Positions 1-8,806 are shown, counted from the stretch's first letter. The stretch: 10,452 nt of DNA from an uncultured Opitutia bacterium (GCA_903882335.1 CAIRWP010000012.1:1-10452); one strand, 5' to 3'. Notes: a model not told the origin generated them from the sequence alone. Made by a program: numbers and translations.

Positions 1-157
1 AGGTCGCCGGTCCGGGGGCCGCCTCGGTGAGGTCGGCCGCCGCCAAGGTGGCCCGCTGATGATCGGCGAGCGGACGATTGCCGATCACGAGGTGGGCGAG
101 CGTGAGCGGAGCGAGACCAGGAAGCAGGGTCGGCGGGAGCAGCAGGAAGGTAGTCAT
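1..157 (-). CDS. 5' end of an unidentified gene downstream of glmM (partial, runs off left edge)
   Basis: An ATG at 157-155 opens a minus-strand frame that stays open for 52 codons to the window edge. It begins 1 nt after the glmM stop, so the two genes are probably co-transcribed and translationally coupled. A purine-rich AGGAA lies about 11 nt before the ATG, inside the last glmM codons, the best-placed ribosome site of any main gene here. The peptide starts MTTFLLLPPTLLPGL and continues with APLTLAHLVIGNRPLADHQ. The pattern PLT...NRPL..HQ faintly recalls the N-terminal region of sugar-phosphate nucleotidyltransferases, which would make sense beside glmM (GlcN-1-P to UDP-GlcNAc). The glycine-rich GxGTR nucleotide-binding signature is not visible, however, so no function is assigned. 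The hydrophobic start could instead be a signal or membrane segment. Confidence 0.6.
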   Translation of the reverse strand, partial: MTTFLLLPPTLLPGLAPLTLAHLVIGNRPLADHQRATLAAADLTEAAPGPAT

Positions 158-158
158 C

Positions 159-1508
159 TTAGGCGAGTTCCTGTTCGATGACCCCGCGCAGGCGGGCCGA
201 CCACGCAGCGACGACGTCGCCGTCGCGATGCTCAACGAGGATCCGGACCTTGTTTTCGGTGCCGGAGTAGCGGATCAGGTGACGCCCCAGGTCGCCGAAG
301 GCGGCGTCGGCCTCGCGCAACGTCGCCTGCAGCCGCGGCAAGGTCTCCAGCGGTGGTTTAGCCCGGACCTTGAGGTTCACGAGGCTCTGAGGGTACTCGC
401 GCATGACCTGCGCCAGGACCGAGAGCGGCTGGCCGCGTCGCTTCATGATGCGCAGCACCTGAAGAGCGCTGAGGATACCGTCCCCCGTGGTGGCATGGTC
501 GGCGAAGATCAGGTGACCGGAGTTCTCCCCGCCGAAGGAGTAGCCGCCGGCGCGCAACGCCTCGATGACGTGGCGGTCGCCCACCGCGGTCGTGAGGACG
601 GCGATCCCGGCCGCGCGCAAGGCCTCGTGCAGCCCCAGGTTGCTCATCACCGTGCAGGCCATCGTCGCCCCGCGCAGTTTGCCTTCCTCCATCAAGGCCA
701 GCGCGCACAAGGTTAGGATCCGGTCGCCGGAGACGCTCGCCCCGGTCTCGTCGGTGAAGATCACGCGGTCGGCGTCGCCGTCGAAGGAGATCCCGAGGTC
801 GGCGCCCTGTTCGCGCACGACCCGGCCGGCGTGCTCGGGGTGCAAGGCCCCACAACCCTCGTTGATGTTCAGGCCATCCGGTTCGACGCCGAGCTTCACG
901 ACCTTGGCGCCGAGTTCCTTGAAGATCAGCGGCGCGAGGAGGTAAGCCGCGCCGTGACCGCAATCCACGACGATCTTCATCCCCGCCAGATCGCCTGCGC
1001 CGACGCTCTGCTTGGCGTATTCGATGTAGCGCCCCCGGGCGTCGTCGATGCGGGTCGCCTTGCCGATCTTGTCCGGGCTTACCCCGGGGATCTTCCCCTC
1101 GCCCAGGATCTCCCGCTCGATCGCCAGCTCCAGTTCGTCGGACAGCTTGTAGCCATCGGGCCCGAAGATCTTGAGACCATTATCCTCATAGGGGTTGTGC
1201 GAAGCCGTCAGCATGATGCCCGCACCGCAACCCATCGACTTCGTCAGGTGCGCCACGCCAGGCGTCGGCATCGGGCCGACGAGGAAGACGTCCATGCCGC
1301 TCGCGACGAGTCCGCTGGTCAGCGCGGTCTCGAGCATGTAGCCGGAGATACGTGTGTCCTTGCCGATGATGACGCGATTGTGGTTGGCGCCATTGGATTT
1401 CAGGACCCGCGAGATCGCCTGGCCGGTACGCAGCGCGATTTCAGGGGTGATCGGATATTCGTTCGCTTTCCCGCGAATACCGTCCGTGCCGAAGAGTCGG
1501 GTGGTCAT
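159..1508 (-). CDS. glmM: Phosphoglucosamine mutase GlmM
   Basis: GlmM interconverts glucosamine-6-phosphate and glucosamine-1-phosphate in the cytoplasm, the step before UDP-GlcNAc for peptidoglycan and LPS. The 449-residue length is normal for the alpha-D-phosphohexomutase family, and all four signature sites are visible. These are the N-terminal FGTDGIRG (6-13); the phosphoserine loop TASHNP with catalytic Ser103; the Mg-binding DGDAD (243-247); the sugar-specificity loop GGENSGH (326-332); and the C-terminal phosphate-binding RYSGTENKVR (413-422). GENSGH is the form expected for GlmM rather than phosphomannomutase/phosphoglucomutase (GEMSGH and similar). The start gives the canonical N-terminus MTTRLFGTDG, but the sequence just before it (TTTTTTGTCGAATTAGCCC) has no Shine-Dalgarno; the nearest AAAGGA ends 24 nt upstream. 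It is transcribed divergently from the DUF6807 gene and is probably followed by the partial gene at 157. Confidence 0.97.
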   Translation of the reverse strand: MTTRLFGTDGIRGKANEYPITPEIALRTGQAISRVLKSNGANHNRVIIGKDTRISGYMLETALTSGLVASGMDVFLVGPMPTPGVAHLTKSMGCGAGIMLTASHNPYEDNGLKIFGPDGYKLSDELELAIEREILGEGKIPGVSPDKIGKATRIDDARGRYIEYAKQSVGAGDLAGMKIVVDCGHGAAYLLAPLIFKELGAKVVKLGVEPDGLNINEGCGALHPEHAGRVVREQGADLGISFDGDADRVIFTDETGASVSGDRILTLCALALMEEGKLRGATMACTVMSNLGLHEALRAAGIAVLTTAVGDRHVIEALRAGGYSFGGENSGHLIFADHATTGDGILSALQVLRIMKRRGQPLSVLAQVMREYPQSLVNLKVRAKPPLETLPRLQATLREADAAFGDLGRHLIRYSGTENKVRILVEHRDGDVVAAWSARLRGVIEQELA

Positions 1509-1528
1509 GGGCTAATTCGACAAAAAAC

Positions 1529-1568
1529 CATTCCTTTCGCAAGTTTAAATGAGTGAAATCATTCCTTT
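1529..1568. repeat. Direct repeat CATTCCTTT x2 upstream of glmM
   Basis: CATTCCTTT occurs at 1529-1537 and again at 1560-1568, 31 bp apart start to start (about three helical turns). Read on the glmM strand each copy is AAAGGAATG. The right copy overlaps the candidate glmM -10 element, and the left copy falls in the leader. The same-face spacing could suit a regulator bound to two half-sites, but a 9-bp repeat in AT-rich DNA may be chance. Confidence 0.35.
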
Positions 1569-1594
1569 ATGACAGTTATGATTAAAGTAGTCAT
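1566..1594 (-). promoter_or_regulatory. Candidate sigma70-type promoter for glmM
   Basis: On the minus strand ATGACT (1594-1589) matches the -35 consensus TTGACA at four of six positions. CATAAA (1571-1566) matches TATAAT at four of six. The spacer is exactly 17 nt. Transcription would start near 1559, giving a leader of about 50 nt. It is placed where a glmM promoter is needed, but the match is moderate and the region is AT-rich. Confidence 0.35.
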
Positions 1595-1598
1595 TAAA
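1569..1598 (+). promoter_or_regulatory. Weak candidate promoter for the plus-strand gene series
   Basis: ATGACA (1569-1574) matches the -35 consensus at five of six positions. At 17-18 nt spacing the downstream element is only CATTAA/ATTAAA (1592-1598), a poor -10. It overlaps the candidate glmM promoter on the other strand, so the two could compete. Transcription would start near 1605, about 70 nt before the DUF6807 start codon. Confidence 0.22.
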
Positions 1599-1674
1599 CA
1601 TAGGAAAGGGGCTGAAACCGGGGCCTGCGGTCTTTGGGAGTGCCGTTCGGGTCGGAAGCGGTCAAATAACGCTT

Positions 1675-2934
1675 ATGAACCTCGTCGGCGCGTGCCTCCT
1701 CTCGTTCTTGGCCGCTGGCGGTGAGCAGACCGCGTTGGCGCCGGCCACTTCCGAAAAGATCAACGAGGCCATCATCTTCACGGTGCCGTCTTTGCCGGCA
1801 AAGCGGAGCTACCAACGCATCGTTTTGGCGAGCGTGGAGGAAGCGCGCCGCTTGGGGTTAAGCCCCAAGGAACTGACCTTGGTTAAGGTACGCGGCGCCG
1901 CCCAGCCCCGTCCGATGCAGTGGGACGAGCGCACCAAGGAGCCGTACTTCCTCCTGCCAGCGCAGGCCGCCGGCGAGTCGACCGAGGTCACGCTGATCAA
2001 GGCCGAGAGTTACCAAGCCGAGGTGAACGTGGAGCATGCTTACATGCAAGATCAGCTGTGGATGACGACGCTCGCCGACGGCGTGCAGCGGCGGCTCTTC
2101 GCCTTCCAGCATGACGAGATCCTGCCGCCGGGCATCAAGCCGGTCTACCGTCGCGCCGGCTTCATCCATCCGGTGCTGACGCCTTCGGGCCAGGTGATCT
2201 CCGGCAGTTTCGCCCCCGACCATGCCCACCACCACGGCATCTGGACCGCGTGGTCGCATACTGATTTCCAAGGCCGTCACCCCGACTTCTGGAATGTGCA
2301 TCAGGAAACCGGGCGCGTGGATTATGAAGGCCTGGGGCCGCGCTGGATCGGCCCGGTGGACTCCGGTTTCACGGCGACCCTGCGCAGCGTCGACACCGGG
2401 ACGAAGCCGCCGACCGTGGTCCTGACCGAGGGCTGGCGCGTGACTACCTACGTGCCGGGCCCGGGGACGCCGGAGACGGTCTTCGAGCTCGAGACGACGC
2501 AACGCAACGTGACCGCGGATCCGCTCACGCTGACCAAGCATATCTACGGGGGCCTGGGTTTCCGCGGCCTGCCCACCTGGACCGTCGACGCCCCGCTGAC
2601 GTTCGTGACCTCCGAGGGCCAGCTCGGTCGCAAGGCCGGCGACGGTCAGCGCGCCCGGTGGTTCGCCTTCGCGGGACCGACCGCCCAGGGGCGCGGCGGC
2701 ATCGCCATCCTGGCCCACCCGTCCAACGTGAACTTCCCGCAGTGGACGCGCTTCAACCCGAAGGACCCGTTCGTCGCCTTCACGCCCGTCCACGACGGCC
2801 CCGTGATCCTCAAGCCGGATGAGGTCCTGACGCAGCGGTTCCGTTTCGTGGTCTTCGACGGCGAGCCAGATGTCGGGCGTTTGGAGGAATGCTGGCAGGG
2901 CTTTGCGCACCCGGCCCGGGCGGTCGCGAAGTAA
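1675..2934 (+). CDS. DUF6807 ('PmoA family') protein
   Basis: This 419-residue protein belongs to the family that databases call 'methane oxygenase PmoA' (DUF6807). That name is misleading: these are soluble or secreted proteins of unknown activity, often found near sugar oxidoreductases in Planctomycetes, Verrucomicrobia and Bacteroidetes, and are unrelated to membrane methane monooxygenase. The hallmark is DHAHHHGIW at 182-190 followed by HPDFWN (202-207). The clustered histidines could bind metal or substrate. Further family-like segments are KHIYGGLGFRG (288-298) and ILAHPSNVNFP (345-355). Residues about 30-110 form an N-terminal beta-rich region. The first 16 residues (MNLVGACLLSFLAAGG) are hydrophobic but lack basic residues, so this is a weak signal peptide at best. 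No ATG, GTG or TTG start lies upstream in frame before the stop at 1588, and there is no Shine-Dalgarno. It is first in the plus-strand series, 71 nt before the cytochrome gene. Confidence 0.85.
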   Translation: MNLVGACLLSFLAAGGEQTALAPATSEKINEAIIFTVPSLPAKRSYQRIVLASVEEARRLGLSPKELTLVKVRGAAQPRPMQWDERTKEPYFLLPAQAAGESTEVTLIKAESYQAEVNVEHAYMQDQLWMTTLADGVQRRLFAFQHDEILPPGIKPVYRRAGFIHPVLTPSGQVISGSFAPDHAHHHGIWTAWSHTDFQGRHPDFWNVHQETGRVDYEGLGPRWIGPVDSGFTATLRSVDTGTKPPTVVLTEGWRVTTYVPGPGTPETVFELETTQRNVTADPLTLTKHIYGGLGFRGLPTWTVDAPLTFVTSEGQLGRKAGDGQRARWFAFAGPTAQGRGGIAILAHPSNVNFPQWTRFNPKDPFVAFTPVHDGPVILKPDEVLTQRFRFVVFDGEPDVGRLEECWQGFAHPARAVAK

Positions 2935-2951
2935 TCCCCAAAAGCCATCGT

Positions 2952-3009
2952 AAGGAGTGTTGTGGTGGACAGGAACCTCGGGCGGCCTTGTATGGTCTCA
3001 TCCCCATGA
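2952..3009 (+). other. Possible leader mini-ORF with strong RBS, overlapping the cytochrome start
   Basis: AAGGAG at 2952-2957 is the strongest Shine-Dalgarno sequence in the window, but it is 48 nt before the cytochrome ATG (3006), too far to serve it. It sits 4 nt before GTG at 2962 (7 nt before a second GTG at 2965). From there a frame runs VVDRNLGRPCMVSSP and stops at TGA 3007-3009, which overlaps the cytochrome ATG as ATGA. This layout would let terminating ribosomes reinitiate on the cytochrome gene. The stop overlap alone could be coincidence because the gene begins ATGA. Confidence 0.3.
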
Positions 3010-6000
3010 GTTGCCGACGGTCCGTCCTCGCCCTACCCTTCCTTTGCGCCATCGCCGCCGCGGCCGACCTCGTCGACTTCAATCGCGACGTCCGCCCGAT
3101 CCTGTCCGACCGCTGTTTCGGTTGCCACGGACCCGACGCCAACAAGGGCCGCAAGGCCGGCTTGCGCCTGGATGAATTCGCGGGAGCGACCAAGCAGCTG
3201 AAGAGCGGCGATACGGCCATCGTGCCGGGCGACCTGAAGCGCAGCGCCGTCATCGCGCGCCTCAACAACACGGACCCCGACGAGGTCATGCCGCCGCCGG
3301 AGCTGCACCGGCCGCTCTCCGCGGCCGAGAAGGACATCCTCACGCGCTGGATCGCGCAGGGCGCCAAGTACGACCCGCACTGGGCGTTCGTCAGCCCCAA
3401 GCAGCACCCGGCCCCGCCGGTGAAAGCCACCGACTGGCCCAAGGACCCGCTCGACCGCTTCATCCTCGCCAAGGCCGAAGCCGCCGGCCTCCGCCCGAGC
3501 GCCCCGGCCGATCGCGCGACGTGGTTGCGTCGCGTCTCCTTGGTGCTGACCGGCCTGCCGCCTACCCCCGCGGAGGTCGATAGCTTCCTGGCCGATCAGT
3601 CCCCGGACGCCTTCGAGAAGAAGGTCGATGCGTTGCTGGCCTCCCCGCGCTACGGCGAACACCTAGCCGTGGCCTGGATGGACCTCGCACGCTACGCCGA
3701 CACCTGGGGCTACACGGGCGACAACCGGATGTTCGCCTGGCCCTGGCGCGACTGGGTCCTGCGCGCGTTCAACGACAACCTGCCCTATGACCGTTTCCTG
3801 ACGGAGCAGCTCGCGGGGGATCTACTGCCTGACGCGACCCAAGACCAGCGCGTCGCCACGGCCTTCAACCGACTGCATCGCATGACGTTCGAGGGCGGCT
3901 CGATTGCCGAGGAGTTCCGGCAGGACGGGATCAACGACCGCGTCATGACGGCCGGCTACGCCTTCATGGGACTCACGGTCGAATGCGCGCGCTGCCACGA
4001 TCATAAGTACGACCCGATCTCCCAGCGCGACTTCTACTCCCTAGCCGCGATGTTCGGCGACCAGAACGAGAACGGCCTCCTTCCCTACCATGGCGAGGTC
4101 CCGCCGCCGTTCGTGCGTCTCTTCAAGTCCGACGAGGAGCGCGCCAAGGAGCGACGCCTGCGCGACGCGGTGACGGCCGCCGAGCGAGCCCTGTCCGCCG
4201 TACCGCCCACCGAAGCCACGATCTCCACCGTGACGGTCCCGACGCCGGTGGTGCACCTGCCGCTCGAGACGTTCACGAAGAGCGGGGTCGATAACGCCAT
4301 CGCGGGCGGCAAGCCCGCCAAGTTCGAGCGCCGCGGTGCGCCCGAGGATCTCCAGCTGGTGCCCGGCGTGCAAGGGCAGGCGATCAAGTTCGACGGTGAT
4401 GCCGGCTTCATCCTGTCGGACTTCCGGCAGATCGGGCGCTTCGACCCGCTCACGTTCTCGGCCTTCCTCCGCCTAGGCGAGAAGAACGCCCGCGCGACGG
4501 TCCTGCACTCGACGGGCTTCTACACCGGCGACGGCGACGCCACCGGCATCGAGCTGCTCGTGGACCATGGCAAGCTGCGCTGGAGCATGATCCATCTGTG
4601 GCCCAACAGCGCGGCCTCCATCGAGACGGTCGACGAATTGCCGGTCGGCGCCTGGCGCCGCGTCACGGGTACCTACGATGGTTCTTCGCGGGCCGCGGGC
4701 CTGCATCTTTACCTCGATGGTCGCGAGGTGCCCACCAAGGTCATCCGCGACACGCTGCACGCCAAGCCGCGCGACAACGCCCTCGAGATCGCCACGCGTT
4801 CGCGCGATGCGGGTTTCCGCAACGGCTCGCTGGACGAGATCCAGGTCTGGCGCCAGGCCCTGACGGGCGCGGAGGTCGCGACCCTCCATGGGCTCGCGCC
4901 CACGACTTGGCCGGCCGGCCTCGCCCGTGAGCACGCTCGCCTGCGTGCGGACGCGGCCTACGCCACCGCCTGGGCCGCCCTGCAGAAAGCCCGCCGCGAG
5001 CTGGCCGCGCACCAGGAGACCGCGCCGGCTTTCTACGCGATGGAGCATTCCCCGCTCGCCCCGCCCACCTACGTCCTGACCCGCGGTGATTACGACAAAC
5101 CTGAGAAGGATAAGCTTTGCCCGCCCGGAGCGCCGGCGAGCGTCTACCCTTGGGATCCGAAACTGAGCCGCGACCGGCTGGGTCTGTCCCGCTGGCTGAC
5201 CGACCCGCGCCATCCGCTGACCTCGCGCGTGATCGTCAACCGGCTGTGGGCGCAGGTCTTCGGCAACGGGCTCGTCGCCTCGACGGAGAACTTTGGTCTG
5301 CAAAGTGATGACCCGACTCATCCCGAGTTGCTCGACACCCTCGCGGTGGACTTCGTGCGAGGCGGCTGGAATACGAAGGCGCTGCTGCGTCGCTTGGTCC
5401 TCAGCGCGACCTTCCGGCAGGCGTCCACGCCGACGGCCGCGGCCCGCGAGAAGGACCCCGCCAATCGCTGGCTCGCCCGCGGACCGGTCCTGCGCCTGAC
5501 CTCCGAGATGATCCGCGACCAGGCGCTCCTGGCGGCGGGCACCCTGGTGGAGAAGGTCGGCGGTGATAGCGCCCAGGAGAACGCCCGCCGCCGCAGCCTT
5601 TACACCTTCCGTAAGCGCACCGCTCCCCCGGACAGCATGCTGATCTTCGATGCGGGGTCACGCGAGGTCTGCCAGCCGCGCCGGCTCAACACCAACACCC
5701 CGCTGCAGGCGTTGGTGCTGCTGAACAACCCCCTCTTCGCCGAGTCCGCCCAGAAACTGGCCGCCAAGGTCGCCACCGTGACGTCGAACCCGCGCGACCA
5801 GATCGCCCTCGCCTTCCGCACCGTCTGCACCCGCGAGGCCCGTCCAACGGAGCTGACCGCGCTCGAGCGCCTCTATGCGGACCAGAAGGCCCTCGTCGCC
5901 GCCGAGGTCCCGGCTCCGCCGACCCCGGCACCCGATGCGAAGACCAAGAAGGCCGTGGCCAAACCGGCCGACCCTGCGATGGTCGCCCTGACCCGCGTGT

Positions 6001-6044
6001 GCGCCACCGTCTTCGCGAGCGACGCCGCCGTGACTTCCCGCTGA
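3006..6044 (+). CDS. Secreted Planctomycete-type cytochrome c protein (PSCyt1-PSCyt2-LamG-PSD1)
   Basis: The domains are readable in order. A Sec signal peptide covers residues 1-20 (MSCRRSVLALPFLCAIAAAA). PSCyt1 covers about 21-130 with haem motif CFGCH (C37, C40, H41) and MPPPELHRPL, whose M95 could be the distal ligand. PSCyt2/DUF1549 covers about 144-355 (DPLDRFI, SPRYGEHLAVAWMDLARYAD) with a second haem-like CARCHDHKYDPI (C327, C330, H331). A LamG/concanavalin-like domain covers about 415-628, ending in LDEIQVWRQALT. PSD1/DUF1553 covers about 720-1012 (HPLTSRVIVNRLWAQVFG, NTNTPLQALVLLNNP). Haem attachment requires export. The biochemical role of the family is not established; a surface redox or glycan-linked role is inferred. 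I chose ATG 3006 because it starts exactly at the signal peptide; the upstream ATG at 2889 would overlap the previous gene by 46 nt. Two oddities are a short segment near 852-861 and an Ala/Pro/Lys-rich insert at 966-989. Confidence 0.92.
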   Translation: MSCRRSVLALPFLCAIAAAADLVDFNRDVRPILSDRCFGCHGPDANKGRKAGLRLDEFAGATKQLKSGDTAIVPGDLKRSAVIARLNNTDPDEVMPPPELHRPLSAAEKDILTRWIAQGAKYDPHWAFVSPKQHPAPPVKATDWPKDPLDRFILAKAEAAGLRPSAPADRATWLRRVSLVLTGLPPTPAEVDSFLADQSPDAFEKKVDALLASPRYGEHLAVAWMDLARYADTWGYTGDNRMFAWPWRDWVLRAFNDNLPYDRFLTEQLAGDLLPDATQDQRVATAFNRLHRMTFEGGSIAEEFRQDGINDRVMTAGYAFMGLTVECARCHDHKYDPISQRDFYSLAAMFGDQNENGLLPYHGEVPPPFVRLFKSDEERAKERRLRDAVTAAERALSAVPPTEATISTVTVPTPVVHLPLETFTKSGVDNAIAGGKPAKFERRGAPEDLQLVPGVQGQAIKFDGDAGFILSDFRQIGRFDPLTFSAFLRLGEKNARATVLHSTGFYTGDGDATGIELLVDHGKLRWSMIHLWPNSAASIETVDELPVGAWRRVTGTYDGSSRAAGLHLYLDGREVPTKVIRDTLHAKPRDNALEIATRSRDAGFRNGSLDEIQVWRQALTGAEVATLHGLAPTTWPAGLAREHARLRADAAYATAWAALQKARRELAAHQETAPAFYAMEHSPLAPPTYVLTRGDYDKPEKDKLCPPGAPASVYPWDPKLSRDRLGLSRWLTDPRHPLTSRVIVNRLWAQVFGNGLVASTENFGLQSDDPTHPELLDTLAVDFVRGGWNTKALLRRLVLSATFRQASTPTAAAREKDPANRWLARGPVLRLTSEMIRDQALLAAGTLVEKVGGDSAQENARRRSLYTFRKRTAPPDSMLIFDAGSREVCQPRRLNTNTPLQALVLLNNPLFAESAQKLAAKVATVTSNPRDQIALAFRTVCTREARPTELTALERLYADQKALVAAEVPAPPTPAPDAKTKKAVAKPADPAMVALTRVCATVFASDAAVTSR

Positions 6045-6081
6045 CCCCATGCATCCTTCCCTTCCTAGTTACGACGGACTC

Positions 6082-7485
<1,404 letters not shown>

Positions 7486-7513
7486 TCGCCGTCCGCCCGC
7501 TCTGCTCGGGCCG

Positions 7514-8806
7514 ATGTCCTCCGCGCCGCAGGCCTCCGCCGTCCAGCACGGTTCGTTCCGCCTCTACCTCGGCGCGATCGTCCTCGGCACTCTCGGCATC
7601 CAGATCCAAGGCGTCGCCATCGCCTGGCAGGTCTTCCGCTTGACGCGCGCCGACACCGAGAACGCCGCCCTCGCCCTCGGCGCCATCGGTCTGGCCGAGG
7701 TCATCCCCTTCGTCGCCGCCGTCCTCTTCGCCGGGCATGTCGCCGACACGCACGACCGCCGGCGTATCGCCCGGCTGGCGTTGCTCGCGATGACGCTGCT
7801 CGGGCTGATCCTCTTCGCCCAGAGCCTGCTGCGGCTCGAAGCCTGGCTGCAGCTGACGTTGCTCTACGCGATGGTCACCTTGGGCGGGTTGGCGCGGAGT
7901 TTCCTAACCACGGCCCGCCAGGCCATGATCGCCGAGCTGCTCCCGCGCGAGCTGATCGCCGGCGGGGTTCGCTGGCGCAACACGCTCTTCGAACTGGCCT
8001 GCGTCCTCGGGCCGGGCATCGCCGGCATCCTGCTCTGGCTGGGCGGCGAACCGGTGACCTATGGCTGCATGCTCGGCTGCTTCGTCGGCTCGCTCGTCGC
8101 CACCACCCTACTCCGTCCCGGCCAGAAACTCCAGTCGCGCCAACCCGAACCCATTTTCCAAAGTCTGGCGGTCGGCATCCGGTTCATGCTCAGCCAGCGT
8201 GTCATGCTCGGCGCGTTCACGATGGACCTCTTCGCCGTCCTGCTCGGCGGGGCCGTCGCCCTCCTGCCGATCTTCGCGCAAATGCTCGGGGTCGGCGAAT
8301 TCGGTTTCGGCCTGCTCCGGGCGGCGACCTCGATGGGCGCGGTGCTCATGTCCATCTACCTCATCGTCCGCCCGCCGCTCGAACGCGCCGGTCCGGCGCT
8401 CTACGCCTCCTTCGCAGTCTTCGGGCTCTGCATCATTGGCTTCGGTCTCTCGCTCCACCTGGCCACGCTACTGGGGCTCGGACTGCAGGCGGCCTTCGTC
8501 TTCTCCTTCCTCTTCCTGCTGATCTCGGGCGCCGCCGACGCGGTCAACGTCATCATCCGCCAGACGATCCTCCAGACCACCGTGCCGCCGGAGATGATGG
8601 GCCGGGTCTCCGCGGTCACCTCGGTTTTCGTCGGTTGCTCCAACGAGCTCGGCATGGCGGAGTCCGGCCTCGCCGCCCGCCTCCTCGGGACGGTCAATTC
8701 GGTGGTCTTCGGCGGCCTGGCGACCTTCGGCGTGATGGGCTTGACCCATTGGCGCTTCCCCGAGATCTGGCGCCTCCGGAAAGTCGGCCAGGAACCCGGC
8801 GTCTGA
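7514..8806 (+). CDS. MFS transporter, MFS_3 / EntS-like exporter family
   Basis: This is a 430-residue hydrophobic protein with about 12 predicted membrane helices, for example near 17-40, 55-78, 88-104, 112-130, 160-178, 183-200, 232-256, 300-318 and 322-345. The major-facilitator motif A between helices 2 and 3 reads GHVADTHDRRR (74-84). The late segment VPPEMMGRVSAVTSVFVGCSNELG (358-380) resembles the conserved P-E-x-x-GRVSA block of MFS_3/EntS proteins, which export siderophores, drugs or other small molecules. The substrate here is unknown. ATG 7514 begins 28 nt after the DUF1501 stop. A TTG at 7478 in the same frame would overlap that gene by 8 nt and add a proline/arginine-rich tail, so it is less likely. 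No clear ribosome site precedes either. The gene sits inside the run of export-related genes, so it may move a product or effector of that module, or be an unrelated passenger. Confidence 0.88.
   Translation: MSSAPQASAVQHGSFRLYLGAIVLGTLGIQIQGVAIAWQVFRLTRADTENAALALGAIGLAEVIPFVAAVLFAGHVADTHDRRRIARLALLAMTLLGLILFAQSLLRLEAWLQLTLLYAMVTLGGLARSFLTTARQAMIAELLPRELIAGGVRWRNTLFELACVLGPGIAGILLWLGGEPVTYGCMLGCFVGSLVATTLLRPGQKLQSRQPEPIFQSLAVGIRFMLSQRVMLGAFTMDLFAVLLGGAVALLPIFAQMLGVGEFGFGLLRAATSMGAVLMSIYLIVRPPLERAGPALYASFAVFGLCIIGFGLSLHLATLLGLGLQAAFVFSFLFLLISGAADAVNVIIRQTILQTTVPPEMMGRVSAVTSVFVGCSNELGMAESGLAARLLGTVNSVVFGGLATFGVMGLTHWRFPEIWRLRKVGQEPGV

Larger units (their letters stand above)
1509..1674. promoter_or_regulatory. 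AT-rich divergent intergenic region between glmM and the DUF6807 gene
   Basis: These 166 nt separate two divergently read genes and are the only conspicuously AT-rich stretch in a GC-rich window (roughly 1511-1602). It contains candidate -35/-10 pairs on both strands that overlap each other, a 9-bp direct repeat, and several ATTAAA/TTTAAAT runs. The right-hand part (1603-1674) is GC-rich again and would be the 5' leader of the plus-strand unit. No long coding frame with a start crosses it. A role as divergent promoter/operator is inferred from arrangement and composition. Confidence 0.6.

Noticed and set aside
1506..1535. Eight-codon mini-ORF before glmM (MVFCRISP) ending in an ATGA overlap with the glmM start
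   Set aside because: The AAAGGA directly abuts its ATG with no spacer, which is too close to act as a Shine-Dalgarno. The overlap arises easily because glmM begins ATGACC.
1858..2910. Minus-strand open frame (350 codons) opposite the DUF6807 gene
   Set aside because: It is a composition shadow of a gene with clear family motifs; the translation is rich in R, G, H, D without any motif.
1675..2934. Methane monooxygenase subunit PmoA
   Set aside because: The database name suggests it, but the protein is not a multi-helix membrane subunit and has none of the particulate methane monooxygenase features; it fits DUF6807.
2889..3005. Upstream in-frame start for the cytochrome gene at ATG 2889
   Set aside because: It overlaps the DUF6807 coding end, adds 39 residues of non-signal sequence before an obvious signal peptide at 3006, and has no better ribosome site.
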